A stretch of 64,000 nucleotides of DNA from an uncultured Collinsella sp. (GCA_958421275.1 CATZLI010000003.1:62001-126000), one strand, 5' to 3'; numbered from the stretch's first letter, positions 52,841-62,556 are shown. Notes: a model not told the origin generated them from the sequence alone. Numbers and translations: made by a program.

Positions 52841-55591
52841 TTAGGCGGAACGCTTGGCCTCGAGCTTGGCCTGAGCGGCAGCCAGGCGTGCGAGGGGCAC
52901 GCGGTAGGGCGAGCAGGACACGTAGTCCACGTCGGCCACGTTAAACAGGCCCTTGATGGACTTGGGGTCGCCACCGTGCTCACCGCACACGCCAAAGTGC
53001 ATGTCGGGGTTGGTGGCGCGGCCCTTCTCGACGGCCAAGCGCACCAGTTCGAGTACCGCCGTGTCGATGGTCTCGAAAGGATTGTCCTCCAAGATCTTCT
53101 TATGCATATACAGCGGGATGAACTTAGCCTCGGCGTCGTCACGCGAGAAACCGAAGGTCGTCTGGGTGAGGTCGTTGGTGCCAAAGCAGAAGAAGTCTGC
53201 GTAATGGGCGATCTCGTCGGCGACCATGCAGGCACGCGGCAGCTCGAGCATCGTGCCCACGGGAATATTGAGCTCGACGCCCTCTTCGTCGGAAACCTCT
53301 GCGATCACGCGCTCGATAACCTCGCGGGTCTGGACATGCTCCGCCGTGATGGAAACGAGCGGAACCATGATCTCGGGGCGCGGGTCGACGCCTTCCTTGA
53401 TGAGGCGGGCAGCAGCCGTGGCGACGGCGCGAACCTGCATGAGCGGCAGATCGCTAAAGACGACAGACAGGCGCACACCGCGCAGGCCGAGCATCGGGTT
53501 GGACTCGACCATGCCGTCGATACGACGCAGGCGGGCGCGCAGGACGGCAAGCTCTTCCTCGCTGGCGCCAGCGGCTTCCTTCTTGGTGATGGCGACCTCA
53601 AGCTCGCGAGGATTATCCAGGAACTCATGAAGCGGCGGATCGAGCAGGCGAACGACCACATCGCGACCGGACATGGTCTTAAACATCGCCAGGAAGTCCT
53701 CGGTCTGAACCTTGAGCAGGTCGGCCAGGGCCTGCTGCTTCACGGCCTCATCCTCAGAAAGGATAAAGCTCTGGATGATGTTCTTGCGATCGCCCAGGAA
53801 CATGTGCTCGGTGCGGCACAGGCCAATAGCCTCGGCGCCAAACTCGAGTGCGAGTGCAGCATCCTCGGGATTGTCGGCGTTGACGCGCACATGGTTGGCA
53901 TGGCCACAGGTCTCGTCCAGGCGAATCTCGTCGGCCCAGGACAGGATGGTATCCAGATCGCCGGTGAGCTCGGCGGAGACCAGGTCAACGGCGCCGTCGA
54001 CGACGATGCCCTGGGTGCCGTCGATGGAGATGACATCGCCCTCGCGCAGCACGCGGTCACTGCCCTCGATACGCACGACCTTCTCGGCGGCGTCGATATG
54101 GAAGCGCTCAACGCCGCAGACGCAGGGCGTACCCATACCGCGGGCGATAACGGCGGCATGGCTCGTCTTGCCACCGTGGCTGGTCAGGATGCCCTCGGCG
54201 GCGACCATGCCCTTCAGGTCGTCGGGGTTGGTCTCCCAACGAACCAGAATGACCTTGCGACCCTCGGCGGAACGCGCGACGGCGTCGTCGCTCGAGAACA
54301 CGACCTCGCCCACGGCGGCACCGGGGCTGGCATTAAGACCGCTGGCGAGAGCCTCGTACTTCTTGGAGGCGTCAAACTGCGGGTGCAGGAGCTGGTCGAG
54401 TTGCGCGGGATCGATACGGCTCACGGCCTCTTCGCGTGTGATCAGGCCTTCCTCGACCATTTCGATGGCGATGCGCAGGGCGGCGGTGGCGGTGCGCTTG
54501 CCCACGCGGGTCTGGAGCATCCAGAGCTTGCCCTGCTCGATGGTGAACTCGATATCGCACATATCGCGGTAATGATCCTCGAGCGTCAGGAACACGCGCT
54601 CGAGCTCCTCACCTGCGGACTCGAGGCCCGGGGTGGTCTTGAGGTCGGCGATGGGCTCGGTGTTGCGGATACCGGCGACGACGTCCTCGCCCTGGGCATT
54701 AACCAAAAAGTCACCGTACAACTCCTTGGTGCCGTCGGCCGGATTACGCGTAAAGGCGACGCCCGTCGCAGAGGTCTCGCCCTTGTTGCCAAAGGCCATG
54801 GCCTGCACGTTGACGGCAGTACCGAGGTCGTCGGAAATGCCATGCTGCTTGCGGTAGATGCAGGCACGCTCATTCATCCAGCTGCCAAAGACGGCCTGGA
54901 TTGCAAGGCGTAGCTGAAGCTCCGGGTCGTGCGGGAAGACGGGCTTGCCGTCAGCGACCTCGAGCTCGGGATACAGGGAGGCATCGACGTTCTCGGAGAA
55001 GATGCCCTTAAAGGTCTCGACGAGTTCCTGCAGGTCCTCGGCCGAAAGCTCGGAATCGACGCGAACGCCGGCGACCAGGCGGGCCTGGGTCAGGGCGTTC
55101 TCGAACAGGTCGGCGTCAACGCCCATGACGACGTTGGAAAACATCTGGATAAAGCGGCGGTAGCTATCCCAGGCAAAACGCGGATTTTGCGTCTGGGCGA
55201 TGAGACCCTGAACGGAGTCGTCGTTGAGGCCCAAGTTGAGAACCGTGTCCATCATACCGGGCATGGAGAACGGAGCGCCCGAGCGAACCGACACGAGCAG
55301 CGGATCATTATCGTCACCGAGCTTCTTGCCGCAGCGGGCCTCGAGGTCTGCCTCGGCGGCAACGATCTCATCGAGTGCGCCCTCGGGCCACACGTTACCG
55401 GCGCCGGAGTACTCGACACAAGTCTGGCAGGTAATGGTAAAGCCACCGGGAACCGGCAGGCCGATACGGCTCATCTCGGCAAGGTTAGCGCCCTTGCCGC
55501 CAAGCACGAAGTTCATGGACTTGTCGCCCTCGGTGACACAGGTGCCCTGGGCGTCGGTTCCAAAACGGTAAACCCTCTTGCAATCGCTCAC
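52841..55591 (-). CDS. ppdK: Pyruvate, phosphate dikinase
   Basis: 916 residues beginning at GTG (GGAAGGGGAA upstream). N-terminal ATP-grasp part with VLGGKGANLAEMS and SVRSGAPFSMPGMMDT; the phospho-His swivel GGKTSHAAVIARGMG (about residue 470); C-terminal PEP-binding barrel with LCRTEHMF and FGTNDLTQTTFGFSRDD. It interconverts pyruvate and PEP with ATP/AMP/Pi. The regulator ppsR lies upstream, with a repeat array in between. Confidence 0.97.
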   Translation of the reverse strand: MSDCKRVYRFGTDAQGTCVTEGDKSMNFVLGGKGANLAEMSRIGLPVPGGFTITCQTCVEYSGAGNVWPEGALDEIVAAEADLEARCGKKLGDDNDPLLVSVRSGAPFSMPGMMDTVLNLGLNDDSVQGLIAQTQNPRFAWDSYRRFIQMFSNVVMGVDADLFENALTQARLVAGVRVDSELSAEDLQELVETFKGIFSENVDASLYPELEVADGKPVFPHDPELQLRLAIQAVFGSWMNERACIYRKQHGISDDLGTAVNVQAMAFGNKGETSATGVAFTRNPADGTKELYGDFLVNAQGEDVVAGIRNTEPIADLKTTPGLESAGEELERVFLTLEDHYRDMCDIEFTIEQGKLWMLQTRVGKRTATAALRIAIEMVEEGLITREEAVSRIDPAQLDQLLHPQFDASKKYEALASGLNASPGAAVGEVVFSSDDAVARSAEGRKVILVRWETNPDDLKGMVAAEGILTSHGGKTSHAAVIARGMGTPCVCGVERFHIDAAEKVVRIEGSDRVLREGDVISIDGTQGIVVDGAVDLVSAELTGDLDTILSWADEIRLDETCGHANHVRVNADNPEDAALALEFGAEAIGLCRTEHMFLGDRKNIIQSFILSEDEAVKQQALADLLKVQTEDFLAMFKTMSGRDVVVRLLDPPLHEFLDNPRELEVAITKKEAAGASEEELAVLRARLRRIDGMVESNPMLGLRGVRLSVVFSDLPLMQVRAVATAAARLIKEGVDPRPEIMVPLVSITAEHVQTREVIERVIAEVSDEEGVELNIPVGTMLELPRACMVADEIAHYADFFCFGTNDLTQTTFGFSRDDAEAKFIPLYMHKKILEDNPFETIDTAVLELVRLAVEKGRATNPDMHFGVCGEHGGDPKSIKGLFNVADVDYVSCSPYRVPLARLAAAQAKLEAKRSA

Positions 55592-55889
55592 GATACTTCC
55601 CCTTCCATGCGCTCTCGCGCACGACCGTGGTAACGAATCGACCCGCCGGATGCGGGCCGTGAGGGTACTATACGGCGGGCATTGAGCGGGCTTGCGTAGA
55701 GGGCGCGGGGTTTGGTAAACGTGGTAAATGTGACGGTAAACGGTAGGTAAAGGTGGTTACCTTATGAAGATACCAATGCAAGAGAATTGCAGGTCAAATG
55801 CAAGTTCTTTGCTAAATCGCTTTACCAATATCGTGCATTATTTTTAGGTAGTCTTTTTGAGACGGTGCATTTTTAGCTACCGAAATGAG
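55592..55889. other. Intergenic region ppsR-ppdK
   Basis: No gene is visible. It contains a TATAGT (near 55665-55672 on the minus strand), four GGTAAA repeats on the plus strand (55714-55751), a run of TGCA motifs around 55771-55802, and AT-rich sequence after ppsR. It is probably the ppdK control region. Confidence 0.5.
55714..55751. repeat. GGTAAA tandem array upstream of ppdK
   Basis: GGTAAA starts at 55714, 55723, 55735 and 55746 (steps 9, 12, 11), close to one helix turn. It lies about 40-80 nt upstream of a TATAGT -10 candidate. Confidence 0.5.
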
Positions 55890-56765
55890 TTAACTTTGCT
55901 GGGCTCGGCGGGCGGCGCGGCGGGCGCGGGCTTCTTGGATTTCCTCCAAGTGGCTGATGATCTCGGAGGCGCTCTCCTCGATGGCCTTGCCGTCGGTACG
56001 CACCACAAAGCAGCCTAGGCGCTTCATGAGCGCACGGGCTTCCTCGAGCTCGCTGTGCACGCTCTCGGGCTCGGCATAGGAGCCGGCAACGGCACGAGCG
56101 TAGTCATCGCCCAAGCGGCTATCGCGAATTTCGGAAATCACATCGACGGTCGAAATCAGGCCGAACAGGCGCATCGGGTCGACCTCGTAAATCGACTTCG
56201 GCGGCTCCATGCCATGGGCCAACGGAACATTGGCAACCTTGTAGCCCTGATAAGCCAGATACATCGACAGCGGCGTCTTGGACGTGCGCGATACGCCCAG
56301 CAGCACGATATCGGCACCCGACAAATCGTCGCAACCGCGCCCGTCATCGTGCTCAACGAAATACTCCATGGCCTCGATACGATGGAAATAGCGGTCATCG
56401 GTCTTGTGAATCACGCCCGCAACGCCCTTGGGCGGCACACCGATGAGCGACGACAGCACGGCGAGCGTCGGGCCGATCAGGTCGACCGAACGGATATGCA
56501 GCATGCCCAGGTAATCGAGCACGCGGGCGCGAAGCGCCGGATCGACAATGGTGTGGAACACGGCAATATCGCGATGATCGGCATCGACGCGCGGACCCAC
56601 AAACGACTTGACCTGCTCCACGGAGGTCACCTTGGGCAGGCGTAAAACGCGAAAAGCCCCTTCATCAAATTGCCCGGACGCCGCAAGCACCACCTCACAA
56701 GCGGTATCACCGAGCGAGTCGGAGATAACGATAACGGTGGGACGAGCGGTGACCGGGCAATCCAT
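55890..56765 (-). CDS. ppsR: PPDK regulatory protein (bifunctional kinase/pyrophosphorylase)
   Basis: 291 residues of the DUF299 family. P-loop-like GVSRTSKTPLSMYLA near residue 156, VISDSLGDTACEV at the start, and KTDDRYFHRIEAMEYFVEHDDG in the middle. It phosphorylates a Thr of PPDK with ADP and dephosphorylates it with Pi. The target ppdK is next downstream. The C-terminus ends with an Arg/Ala-rich tail. Confidence 0.93.
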   Translation of the reverse strand: MDCPVTARPTVIVISDSLGDTACEVVLAASGQFDEGAFRVLRLPKVTSVEQVKSFVGPRVDADHRDIAVFHTIVDPALRARVLDYLGMLHIRSVDLIGPTLAVLSSLIGVPPKGVAGVIHKTDDRYFHRIEAMEYFVEHDDGRGCDDLSGADIVLLGVSRTSKTPLSMYLAYQGYKVANVPLAHGMEPPKSIYEVDPMRLFGLISTVDVISEIRDSRLGDDYARAVAGSYAEPESVHSELEEARALMKRLGCFVVRTDGKAIEESASEIISHLEEIQEARARRAARRAQQS

Positions 56766-56799
56766 GCGGGGCTCCTTTTGCGCTTATGCGCAGGCTGGC

Positions 56800-58896
56800 T
56801 TACTTTTTGCGAGCAAGCTCACCGATGTTTGCGATGCCGGAGAAAACGGCCTCGAAGCGGTTGAGCAGCTTAAGGCGATTATCGCGAAGCTGCTCGTCCT
56901 TGTCCATGACCATGACCTCGTCGAAGAAGCGGTCGATGGGGGCGCGCAGGGCGGCGAGGGCGGCAAATGCGACCGGGTAATCCTCGGCAGCGAGGGCGGC
57001 GTCGACAGCGGTCTGAGCAGCCTCGGAGGCATCGGCAAGCGCGAGCTCGACCTCACCCATCAGGGCGCGGTCGTACTCCGCGCCCAGCTCGGGCTTGGAG
57101 ATGTGCGCGGCGCGGGCATAGGCGGTCGCCAGGTTATCGAACGTCTCGGCGTCGTTCTTGCGGGCCTCGTCGAGGGCGGCGCAGCGGGCGAAGAAGACGG
57201 ACGGGGCGATGATGTGCACCGCGGAGACGGCGGCAACGGTATCGGCCGGGATCTTTTCGTCGCGGGCCATGCTCACCAGACGGCCGTGGAAGAAGTCGCG
57301 AACCTGCTGGGCGACCTCGGCGGCGTCGAACTCAATGCCCTGCTCACTGTAGAGCTCGAGGGCGAAGTCGATGAGCGACGTGGGGTCGATCGGCAGACGG
57401 TCGCGCAGAATGTTGATGATGCCGATAGCGGCACGACGCAGCGCGTAGGGGTCGGAGGAGCCGGTCGGGGGCTCGCCGATGGCAAAGATACCGGCGATGG
57501 TATCGAGCTTGTCGGCGCAAGCCACGATGCAGCCAGCGGTGCCCTCAGGCAGCTCGTCACCGGCAAAGCGGGGACGATAGTGATCGCGGATAGCATGAGC
57601 GACCTCGTCGTTCTCCCCCATCGCGGTCGCGTAATAACCGCCCATCACGCCCTGCTGGCTCGTGAACTCGACAACGGCGTTAGACACCAGGTCGGCCTTG
57701 CACAGGTGCGCGGCGCGAGCGGCATCGGCGGCAAGGTGGGCGCCCAGATGAGCCTCGCGGGCGATAGCGAGCGCGAGCTGCTCGATGCGCTCGGACTTGG
57801 CGAGCACGCTACCGAGCTTCTCCTGGAAGGCAACCTTGGCCAGACGCTCGCGGAACTCGTCGAGGGAGATCTTCAGGTCCTCCTCGTAGAAGAACTTGGC
57901 ATCGTCCAGACGGGCACGCACAACGCGCTCGTTGCCGTCGATCACGCGCTCGGCGTTCTCGGGCTTGCTGTTGGAGACGACCACGAACTCACGCGTGAGC
58001 TTGCCCTCGCCGTCATAGATCGGGAAGTAGCGCTGGTTGGTGAGCATGGACTCGCAGATAATCTCGTGCGGGACCTTGAGGAACTCCTCATCGAAGGTAC
58101 CGACGAGCACCGTCGGCCACTCGCAGAGGTTAATGACCTCCTCGAAGACCTTCTTGGGCGTATCGACATGGCAGCCGGGACGGGCAGCCTCGACCTCGGC
58201 GATACCGGCGAGGATGGCCTCACGACGACGCTCGGCAGAAAGCACGCCGGCGTCCTCGAGCACTTGCTCGTAGACGGCGGGGCTGGCGACCACATGGTCA
58301 CCGGGGCCAAGTACGCGATGACCACGCGTGGTGTTGCCACTCGTCACGTCGGCAAACGACACGGGCACAACATCCTCGCCCAGAAGGCAGCAAATCCAAC
58401 GGACCGGACGAACAAAGGTAGCATGCTCGTGACCCCAGCGCTGGCTGCGGTAGTTGGGCCACTGCAGGCCGGCGATGGTCTTCTCGCACAGAGCGGTCAG
58501 AATCGGCGTAGCCGGTGCGGAGGGAATATTCTTCTCGGCGAACACATACTCGCGACCGTCAGTGTCCTCGCGACGGACCAGGTCCTCGGCAGCCACACCG
58601 CACTTGCGGGCGAAGCCCTGGGCGGCCTTGGTGGCGTTACCGTCAGCGTCGAAGGCAATGTTGGCCGCGGGGCCACGCTTGACCTCGTGAACCTCGTCGG
58701 TCGCGGTGGCGACATCGGCAACGAGTGCAGCCAGGCGGCGCGGGCTCGAGATCACGCGGACCTCGCCGTGGGCCAGACCGGCCTCGTCGAGACCCTTGGC
58801 GATCATGGTGCCAAGCTGCTTGACGGCATTGTTCAGCGGTGCAGAGGGCATTTCCTCCGTACCGATCTCAAACAGGAAATCCTTAGCGTCTGCCAT
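56800..58896 (-). CDS. glyS: Glycyl-tRNA synthetase beta subunit
   Basis: 698 residues, full length. It starts DFLFEIGTEEMPSAPL, with EFTSQQGVMGGYYA and YALRRAAIGIINIL later, matching GlyS. It partners with GlyQ (alpha2beta2). It follows glyQ by 3 nt and precedes ppsR by 34 nt. Confidence 0.97.
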   Translation of the reverse strand: MADAKDFLFEIGTEEMPSAPLNNAVKQLGTMIAKGLDEAGLAHGEVRVISSPRRLAALVADVATATDEVHEVKRGPAANIAFDADGNATKAAQGFARKCGVAAEDLVRREDTDGREYVFAEKNIPSAPATPILTALCEKTIAGLQWPNYRSQRWGHEHATFVRPVRWICCLLGEDVVPVSFADVTSGNTTRGHRVLGPGDHVVASPAVYEQVLEDAGVLSAERRREAILAGIAEVEAARPGCHVDTPKKVFEEVINLCEWPTVLVGTFDEEFLKVPHEIICESMLTNQRYFPIYDGEGKLTREFVVVSNSKPENAERVIDGNERVVRARLDDAKFFYEEDLKISLDEFRERLAKVAFQEKLGSVLAKSERIEQLALAIAREAHLGAHLAADAARAAHLCKADLVSNAVVEFTSQQGVMGGYYATAMGENDEVAHAIRDHYRPRFAGDELPEGTAGCIVACADKLDTIAGIFAIGEPPTGSSDPYALRRAAIGIINILRDRLPIDPTSLIDFALELYSEQGIEFDAAEVAQQVRDFFHGRLVSMARDEKIPADTVAAVSAVHIIAPSVFFARCAALDEARKNDAETFDNLATAYARAAHISKPELGAEYDRALMGEVELALADASEAAQTAVDAALAAEDYPVAFAALAALRAPIDRFFDEVMVMDKDEQLRDNRLKLLNRFEAVFSGIANIGELARKK

Positions 58897-58899
58897 GGC

Positions 58900-59811
58900 T
58901 TACGCCACCTCGCCTTCCTGGTCGGCATTCTCGTTGACTCCGGCGACCTCGGCCATGTAGGCCTCGCAGCACGCCTTGGCGACGGCGCGGACGCGCAGGA
59001 TGTAGTTGGCACGCTCGACTGCGGACAGAGCGCCGCGGGCATCGAGCAGGTTGAAAGCGTGGCTGCACTTCATGACGCAGTCATATGCCGGCAGCGGCAG
59101 CTTGCGCTCTAGACAGGAATGGCACTCGGCCTCGTAGTCGTCAAACTTCTGACGCATCATCTCGACGTTGGCGACCTCAAAGTTGTAGGCACTGAACTCG
59201 CGCTCGTTCTCGAGGAACACGTCGCCATAGGTCATGGGCGTGCCGTCGGGCAGGTAGCTCCACACCAGGTCGTAGACCGAGTTGACGCCCTGGGCGTACA
59301 TGGCGATGCGTTCCAGGCCATAGGTGATCTCGACAGGAACGGGGTCGACCTCGATACCGCCCACCTGCTGGAAGTACGTAAACTGCGTGACTTCCATGCC
59401 GTTGAGCCAGACCTCCCAGCCAAGGCCCCAGGCGCCGAGCGTCGGGCTCTCCCAGTCGTCCTCGACAAAGCGGACGTCATGGTCGTTGGGGTCCAGACCG
59501 ATAGCGGCAAGAGACCCCAGGTAAAGCTCCTGGGCGTTGACCGGAGAGGGCTTGATGAGCACCTGGAACTGATAGTAGTGCTGCATGCGGTTGGGGTTCT
59601 CGCCGTAGCGGCCGTCGGCGGGACGGCGGCAAGGCTGCGCATAGCAGGTGCGCCACTCGGCGGGACCGAGCGAGCGCAGCGTGGTCGCGGTATGGAAGGT
59701 ACCGGCACCGACCTCGGAGTCATAGGGCTGCATAATGACGCAGCCCTGCTCGCCCCAGTACTGCTGGAGGCGCAGGATGATGTCTTGGAAGGAAAGCGAT
59801 GAAGCGTTCAT
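58900..59811 (-). CDS. glyQ: Glycyl-tRNA synthetase alpha subunit
   Basis: 303 residues. It begins LSFQDIILRLQQYWGEQGCV, with RPADGRYGENPNRMQHYYQFQVLIKPSP and GWEVWLNGMEVTQFTYFQQ, the GlyQ catalytic core (class II). No T-box is possible in the 59-nt upstream gap. First gene of glyQ-glyS-ppsR. Confidence 0.97.
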   Translation of the reverse strand: MNASSLSFQDIILRLQQYWGEQGCVIMQPYDSEVGAGTFHTATTLRSLGPAEWRTCYAQPCRRPADGRYGENPNRMQHYYQFQVLIKPSPVNAQELYLGSLAAIGLDPNDHDVRFVEDDWESPTLGAWGLGWEVWLNGMEVTQFTYFQQVGGIEVDPVPVEITYGLERIAMYAQGVNSVYDLVWSYLPDGTPMTYGDVFLENEREFSAYNFEVANVEMMRQKFDDYEAECHSCLERKLPLPAYDCVMKCSHAFNLLDARGALSAVERANYILRVRAVAKACCEAYMAEVAGVNENADQEGEVA

Positions 59812-59857
59812 GCCTCTAATATCCCCTCGTCGAAACGATTACACGGTTAGGTACTGT

Positions 59858-59863
59858 ACTATA
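59858..59863 (-). promoter_or_regulatory. -10 of glyQ promoter
   Basis: TATAGT on the minus strand (GCTATAGT), about 47 nt before the glyQ ATG and just after lepB. No good -35 was found. Confidence 0.4.
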
Positions 59864-59870
59864 GCGGTTT

Positions 59871-60434
59871 TTAGTCGATAGCGCCGATGCGGTTGAGCGG
59901 CCAGTAGCGCACGAGTGCCACGGCGATCAAATCAGAGCGATCGACGGGACCAAAGTAGCGTGAGTCGGCAGAGTTTTCGCGGTTGTCGCCCATCACCCAC
60001 ACGCACCCGTCGGGAACGGTGTAGGGATAGCTTACCTGAGCACCGGGCGCTTGGACCGAAAGTGGCCAGCTCATGCCCGTCGTATAGTCCTCGTCGAGCG
60101 CTTGGCCGTCAACGACCACCTTGCCATCCTGCAGGTCGACCGTCTGGCCGGCCGTGGCAATAACACGCTTGACAAGAACATCATGCTCGGAGGTGCCATC
60201 GGGGTTGTGAAACACCACGATATCGCCCTGCTTGACGGGCTGACCGAGCTCGAGGCTCACCTTTTGCGCCAGGATCTGGTCGCCAATCTCGATCGTGTCC
60301 TCCATAGAACCGGTGGGCACCACAAAGGGCTCGACCACAAAGGTACGGATCAGGAACGTGGCCACGAGCGCGATCGCGATAACCGCGATCCACTCAAAAG
60401 CGCCCCTCAACGCGGAATGTTGCGTAGGAACCAT
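59871..60434 (-). CDS. lepB: Signal peptidase I
   Basis: 187 residues from ATG 60434 with GAGGAG upstream; a GTG two codons earlier overlaps the trmD stop. One N-terminal membrane helix (EWIAVIAIALVATFLI) then catalytic Ser in PTGSM, Lys in LVKRVIA, and MGDNRENSADSR. It removes signal peptides of exported proteins outside the membrane. Confidence 0.93.
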   Translation of the reverse strand: MVPTQHSALRGAFEWIAVIAIALVATFLIRTFVVEPFVVPTGSMEDTIEIGDQILAQKVSLELGQPVKQGDIVVFHNPDGTSEHDVLVKRVIATAGQTVDLQDGKVVVDGQALDEDYTTGMSWPLSVQAPGAQVSYPYTVPDGCVWVMGDNRENSADSRYFGPVDRSDLIAVALVRYWPLNRIGAID

Positions 60435-60436
60435 AC

Positions 60437-61195
60437 TCACTCCTCGCTCTGCGAATACGAAGCGTCAAGAATCTCCTGCGCGTAAGCGCGCTCCTCGGGC
60501 GTGAGCCGCGCAGTCTCGATCAGGTCGGGACGCCAGCGACAGGTGCGCTCGATGGCATTCTTGCGGCGCCAGGCATCGACCTTGGCGTGATCGCCGCTCA
60601 CGAGCACCGGAGGAACGCCCTCGCCGTTGAACTCGGCGGGGCGGGTGTACTGCGCGTACTCGAGCAGGCCTCCGTCCTCGGCGGTCGAGAACGACTCGTC
60701 CACGTTGCTCATCTCGTCGCCCAGGGCGCCGGGAATGAGGCGTACGACGGCATCGGCAACGACCATCGCGGGCAGCTCGCCGCCCGTGAGCACATAGTCG
60801 CCGATCGACAGACGTTCATCGGCATACGCATACGCGCGCTCGTCGACGCCCTCGTAACGGCTGCACACAAACAGCAGGCGCTCACTTTTGAGCAGGCGCT
60901 CGGCCACATGCTGCGTAAAAGGCTCGCCACAGGGGGTAAAGAACACCACAGTGGGCTTAGGACCCTCTGCGCTAATGGCCTCGATGGCCTCTGCGATAGG
61001 CTCGACCTTCATGAGCATGCCCTGCCCGCCGCCGTACGGCTCGTCATCGACGGTACGATGGCGGTCGTGCGTCCAGTCGCGCAGGTTATACGCCTTAAAA
61101 TCAAAAAGGCCGGCCTTGCGGGCGCGGCCCAAAATCGACGTGGACATGACAGGCTCAAACATCTCGGGAAAGACCGAAAGGGTCTCAATCAGCAT
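60437..61195 (-). CDS. trmD: tRNA (guanine-N1)-methyltransferase TrmD
   Basis: 252 residues. It starts MLIETLSVFPEMFEPVMSTSILGRA, then DDEPYGGGQGMLMKVEP, CSRYEGVDERA and IGDYVLTGGELPAMVVADAVVRLIPG, the SPOUT knot. It makes m1G37 in tRNA to prevent frameshifting. Its stop overlaps the lepB start region. Confidence 0.97.
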   Translation of the reverse strand: MLIETLSVFPEMFEPVMSTSILGRARKAGLFDFKAYNLRDWTHDRHRTVDDEPYGGGQGMLMKVEPIAEAIEAISAEGPKPTVVFFTPCGEPFTQHVAERLLKSERLLFVCSRYEGVDERAYAYADERLSIGDYVLTGGELPAMVVADAVVRLIPGALGDEMSNVDESFSTAEDGGLLEYAQYTRPAEFNGEGVPPVLVSGDHAKVDAWRRKNAIERTCRWRPDLIETARLTPEERAYAQEILDASYSQSEE

Positions 61196-61205
61196 GTTTT
61201 CCTCC

Positions 61206-61727
61206 CTACTTGTCCATATCGATAAGGCCGTCCATCACGTGGACGGAAATTGTTCCTGCATCGGGAAGATCGAGCACGACCTGCTCGATCACGGGAATCA
61301 GTACCTCGCCGTACCGATCACCCTCGACAACCCAAACATCGTTAGCGGGCGTCGACATGATCTCGACGATCGTGCCGAGCGAACCGAAGCGCTCGTCGAC
61401 CACCTCGCGACCCATCAGGTCGGTATAGGCAGCGTCGAGCGAATCGAGCTCAAAGTCGTCGCGATTTGCCAGCACATAGCATCCCGTGATGCCCTCGGCG
61501 GCCGTCAAGTCGTCAATGCCCTCAAACGAGACCAGATCGCCATCGCCCGTATCGGTGACGGACACGACCGTGCAAAAGCGGTCGCGCTTGAGCGCCGGCG
61601 GCGTCAGGGCGACGCGCATGCCCGGCTCTAATACAGAAGGAAGCCCCCGCAGCGGCTGCGCGAGGACCTCCCCCTTCCTTCCGTGCGGCTTGACCACACG
61701 GGCGATGTTTTTGTACTGGGACCTCAA
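61206..61727 (-). CDS. rimM: 16S rRNA processing protein RimM
   Basis: 173 residues with a TTG start just after khpA. It begins NIARVVKPHGRKGEV, a RimM hallmark, and has LMGREVVDERFGSLGTIVEIMSTPANDVWVVEGD with PRC-barrel sequence. It helps 30S head assembly at S19. It lies between khpA and trmD as in most bacteria. Confidence 0.92.
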   Translation of the reverse strand: MRSQYKNIARVVKPHGRKGEVLAQPLRGLPSVLEPGMRVALTPPALKRDRFCTVVSVTDTGDGDLVSFEGIDDLTAAEGITGCYVLANRDDFELDSLDAAYTDLMGREVVDERFGSLGTIVEIMSTPANDVWVVEGDRYGEVLIPVIEQVVLDLPDAGTISVHVMDGLIDMDK

Positions 61728-61731
61728 GGTC

Positions 61732-62016
61732 CTAGCCCAGAACCTCTACCTCGACAGCAGTGTCGAGGCGAGCGGCCAGTGCACGGGCGAGCGTGCGAAT
61801 GGCCTTGATGGTACGGCCACGACGGCCGATGACCTTAGCGACGTCATCCTCGGCGACCGAAACCTCAATCGTGGAGGCGTCGTCACCATCGATGACCTCA
61901 AGGCTCACGGAATCCGGGTCGTCGACGATCTGAACAACGAGATATTCGACGAGATCGGCGATGCGATCTGAGAGCATTGCCTCACCCTCGAGCTGTGCAG
62001 CGTCAACCTCAGGCAC
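61732..62016 (-). CDS. khpA: KH-domain RNA-binding protein KhpA
   Basis: 94 residues from GTG (GAGGAG six nt upstream). A single type II KH fold with VIGRRGRTIKAIRTLARALAA (GxxG is GRRG). KhpA binds RNA broadly, often with KhpB/EloR. The N-terminal 13 residues are longer than the 76-residue form starting MLSDRIADL. It follows rpsP by 3 nt. Confidence 0.88.
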   Translation of the reverse strand: MPEVDAAQLEGEAMLSDRIADLVEYLVVQIVDDPDSVSLEVIDGDDASTIEVSVAEDDVAKVIGRRGRTIKAIRTLARALAARLDTAVEVEVLG

Positions 62017-62019
62017 GAT

Positions 62020-62361
62020 TTACTCCTCGGCGCCCTCAGCGGCCTCAGCGGCAGCCTTAGCGGCCTCGGCCTCTTTGGCGAGCTGCTTCTTGGACTTCTT
62101 GACGACGGTCTCGGTCTTCTCGCCCTCGTTGGCGGCCTTGACCAGAGCGGCGACGGCGTCGGTGAGCTGAGCGCCCTTGGACTGCCAGTCGGCGATCTTC
62201 TCGAGGTCGAGGTTGATGGTCTTGGGGGCGGTCATCGGGTTGTAGCGGCCAACCTCCTCGATGATACGACCGTCACGCGGGGCGCGGGAATCGGCGACGA
62301 CGACACGGTAGTACGGACGCTTCTTAGCGCCGTGACGAGCAAGGCGAATCTTGACTGCCAA
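62020..62361 (-). CDS. rpsP: 30S ribosomal protein S16
   Basis: 113 residues from TTG (GGAGGAG six nt upstream), starting (M)AVKIRLARHGAKKRPYYRVVVADSRAPRDGR. The S16 core ends about residue 80; an extra tail KSKKQLAKEAEAAKAAAEAAEGAEE is Lys/Ala/Glu-rich. First gene of rpsP-khpA-rimM-trmD-lepB. Confidence 0.95.
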   Translation of the reverse strand: MAVKIRLARHGAKKRPYYRVVVADSRAPRDGRIIEEVGRYNPMTAPKTINLDLEKIADWQSKGAQLTDAVAALVKAANEGEKTETVVKKSKKQLAKEAEAAKAAAEAAEGAEE

Positions 62362-62417
62362 AGGAAACTCCTCCAACCAAGCAGCTTTAGGCTGCAACTA
62401 CAAACAAACAGTTGAAC

Positions 62418-62446
62418 ATAATACGCCATCGACGCGGGCAGGTGAA
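62418..62446 (-). promoter_or_regulatory. rpsP promoter
   Basis: TTCACC (62441-62446), 17-nt spacer, TATTAT (62418-62423) on the minus strand. The leader has a GCAGC/GCTGC hairpin (62383-62397) just before the ribosome site. Confidence 0.5.
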
Positions 62447-62550
62447 GTCCGTGAGACCAACTTCTTCGGTGTAGTCGAGGGCAAATCCATATCTTAGACA
62501 AGAATTCGGGATTTGCAAGCACATACACGCACCCCACATGAGCTGCGCGG

Positions 62551-62556
62551 TATACT
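62551..62556 (+). promoter_or_regulatory. -10 of dinB promoter
   Basis: TATACT, 6 nt before the first possible ATG (62563); the transcript would start near there. The -35 is unclear, and no LexA-type box was recognised. Confidence 0.5.

Noticed and set aside
56608..59112. 834-codon plus-strand open frame
   Set aside because: Shadow of glyS and parts of its neighbours.
59812..59870. T-box leader for glyQS
   Set aside because: The gap is only 59 nt and has no specifier or antiterminator structure.
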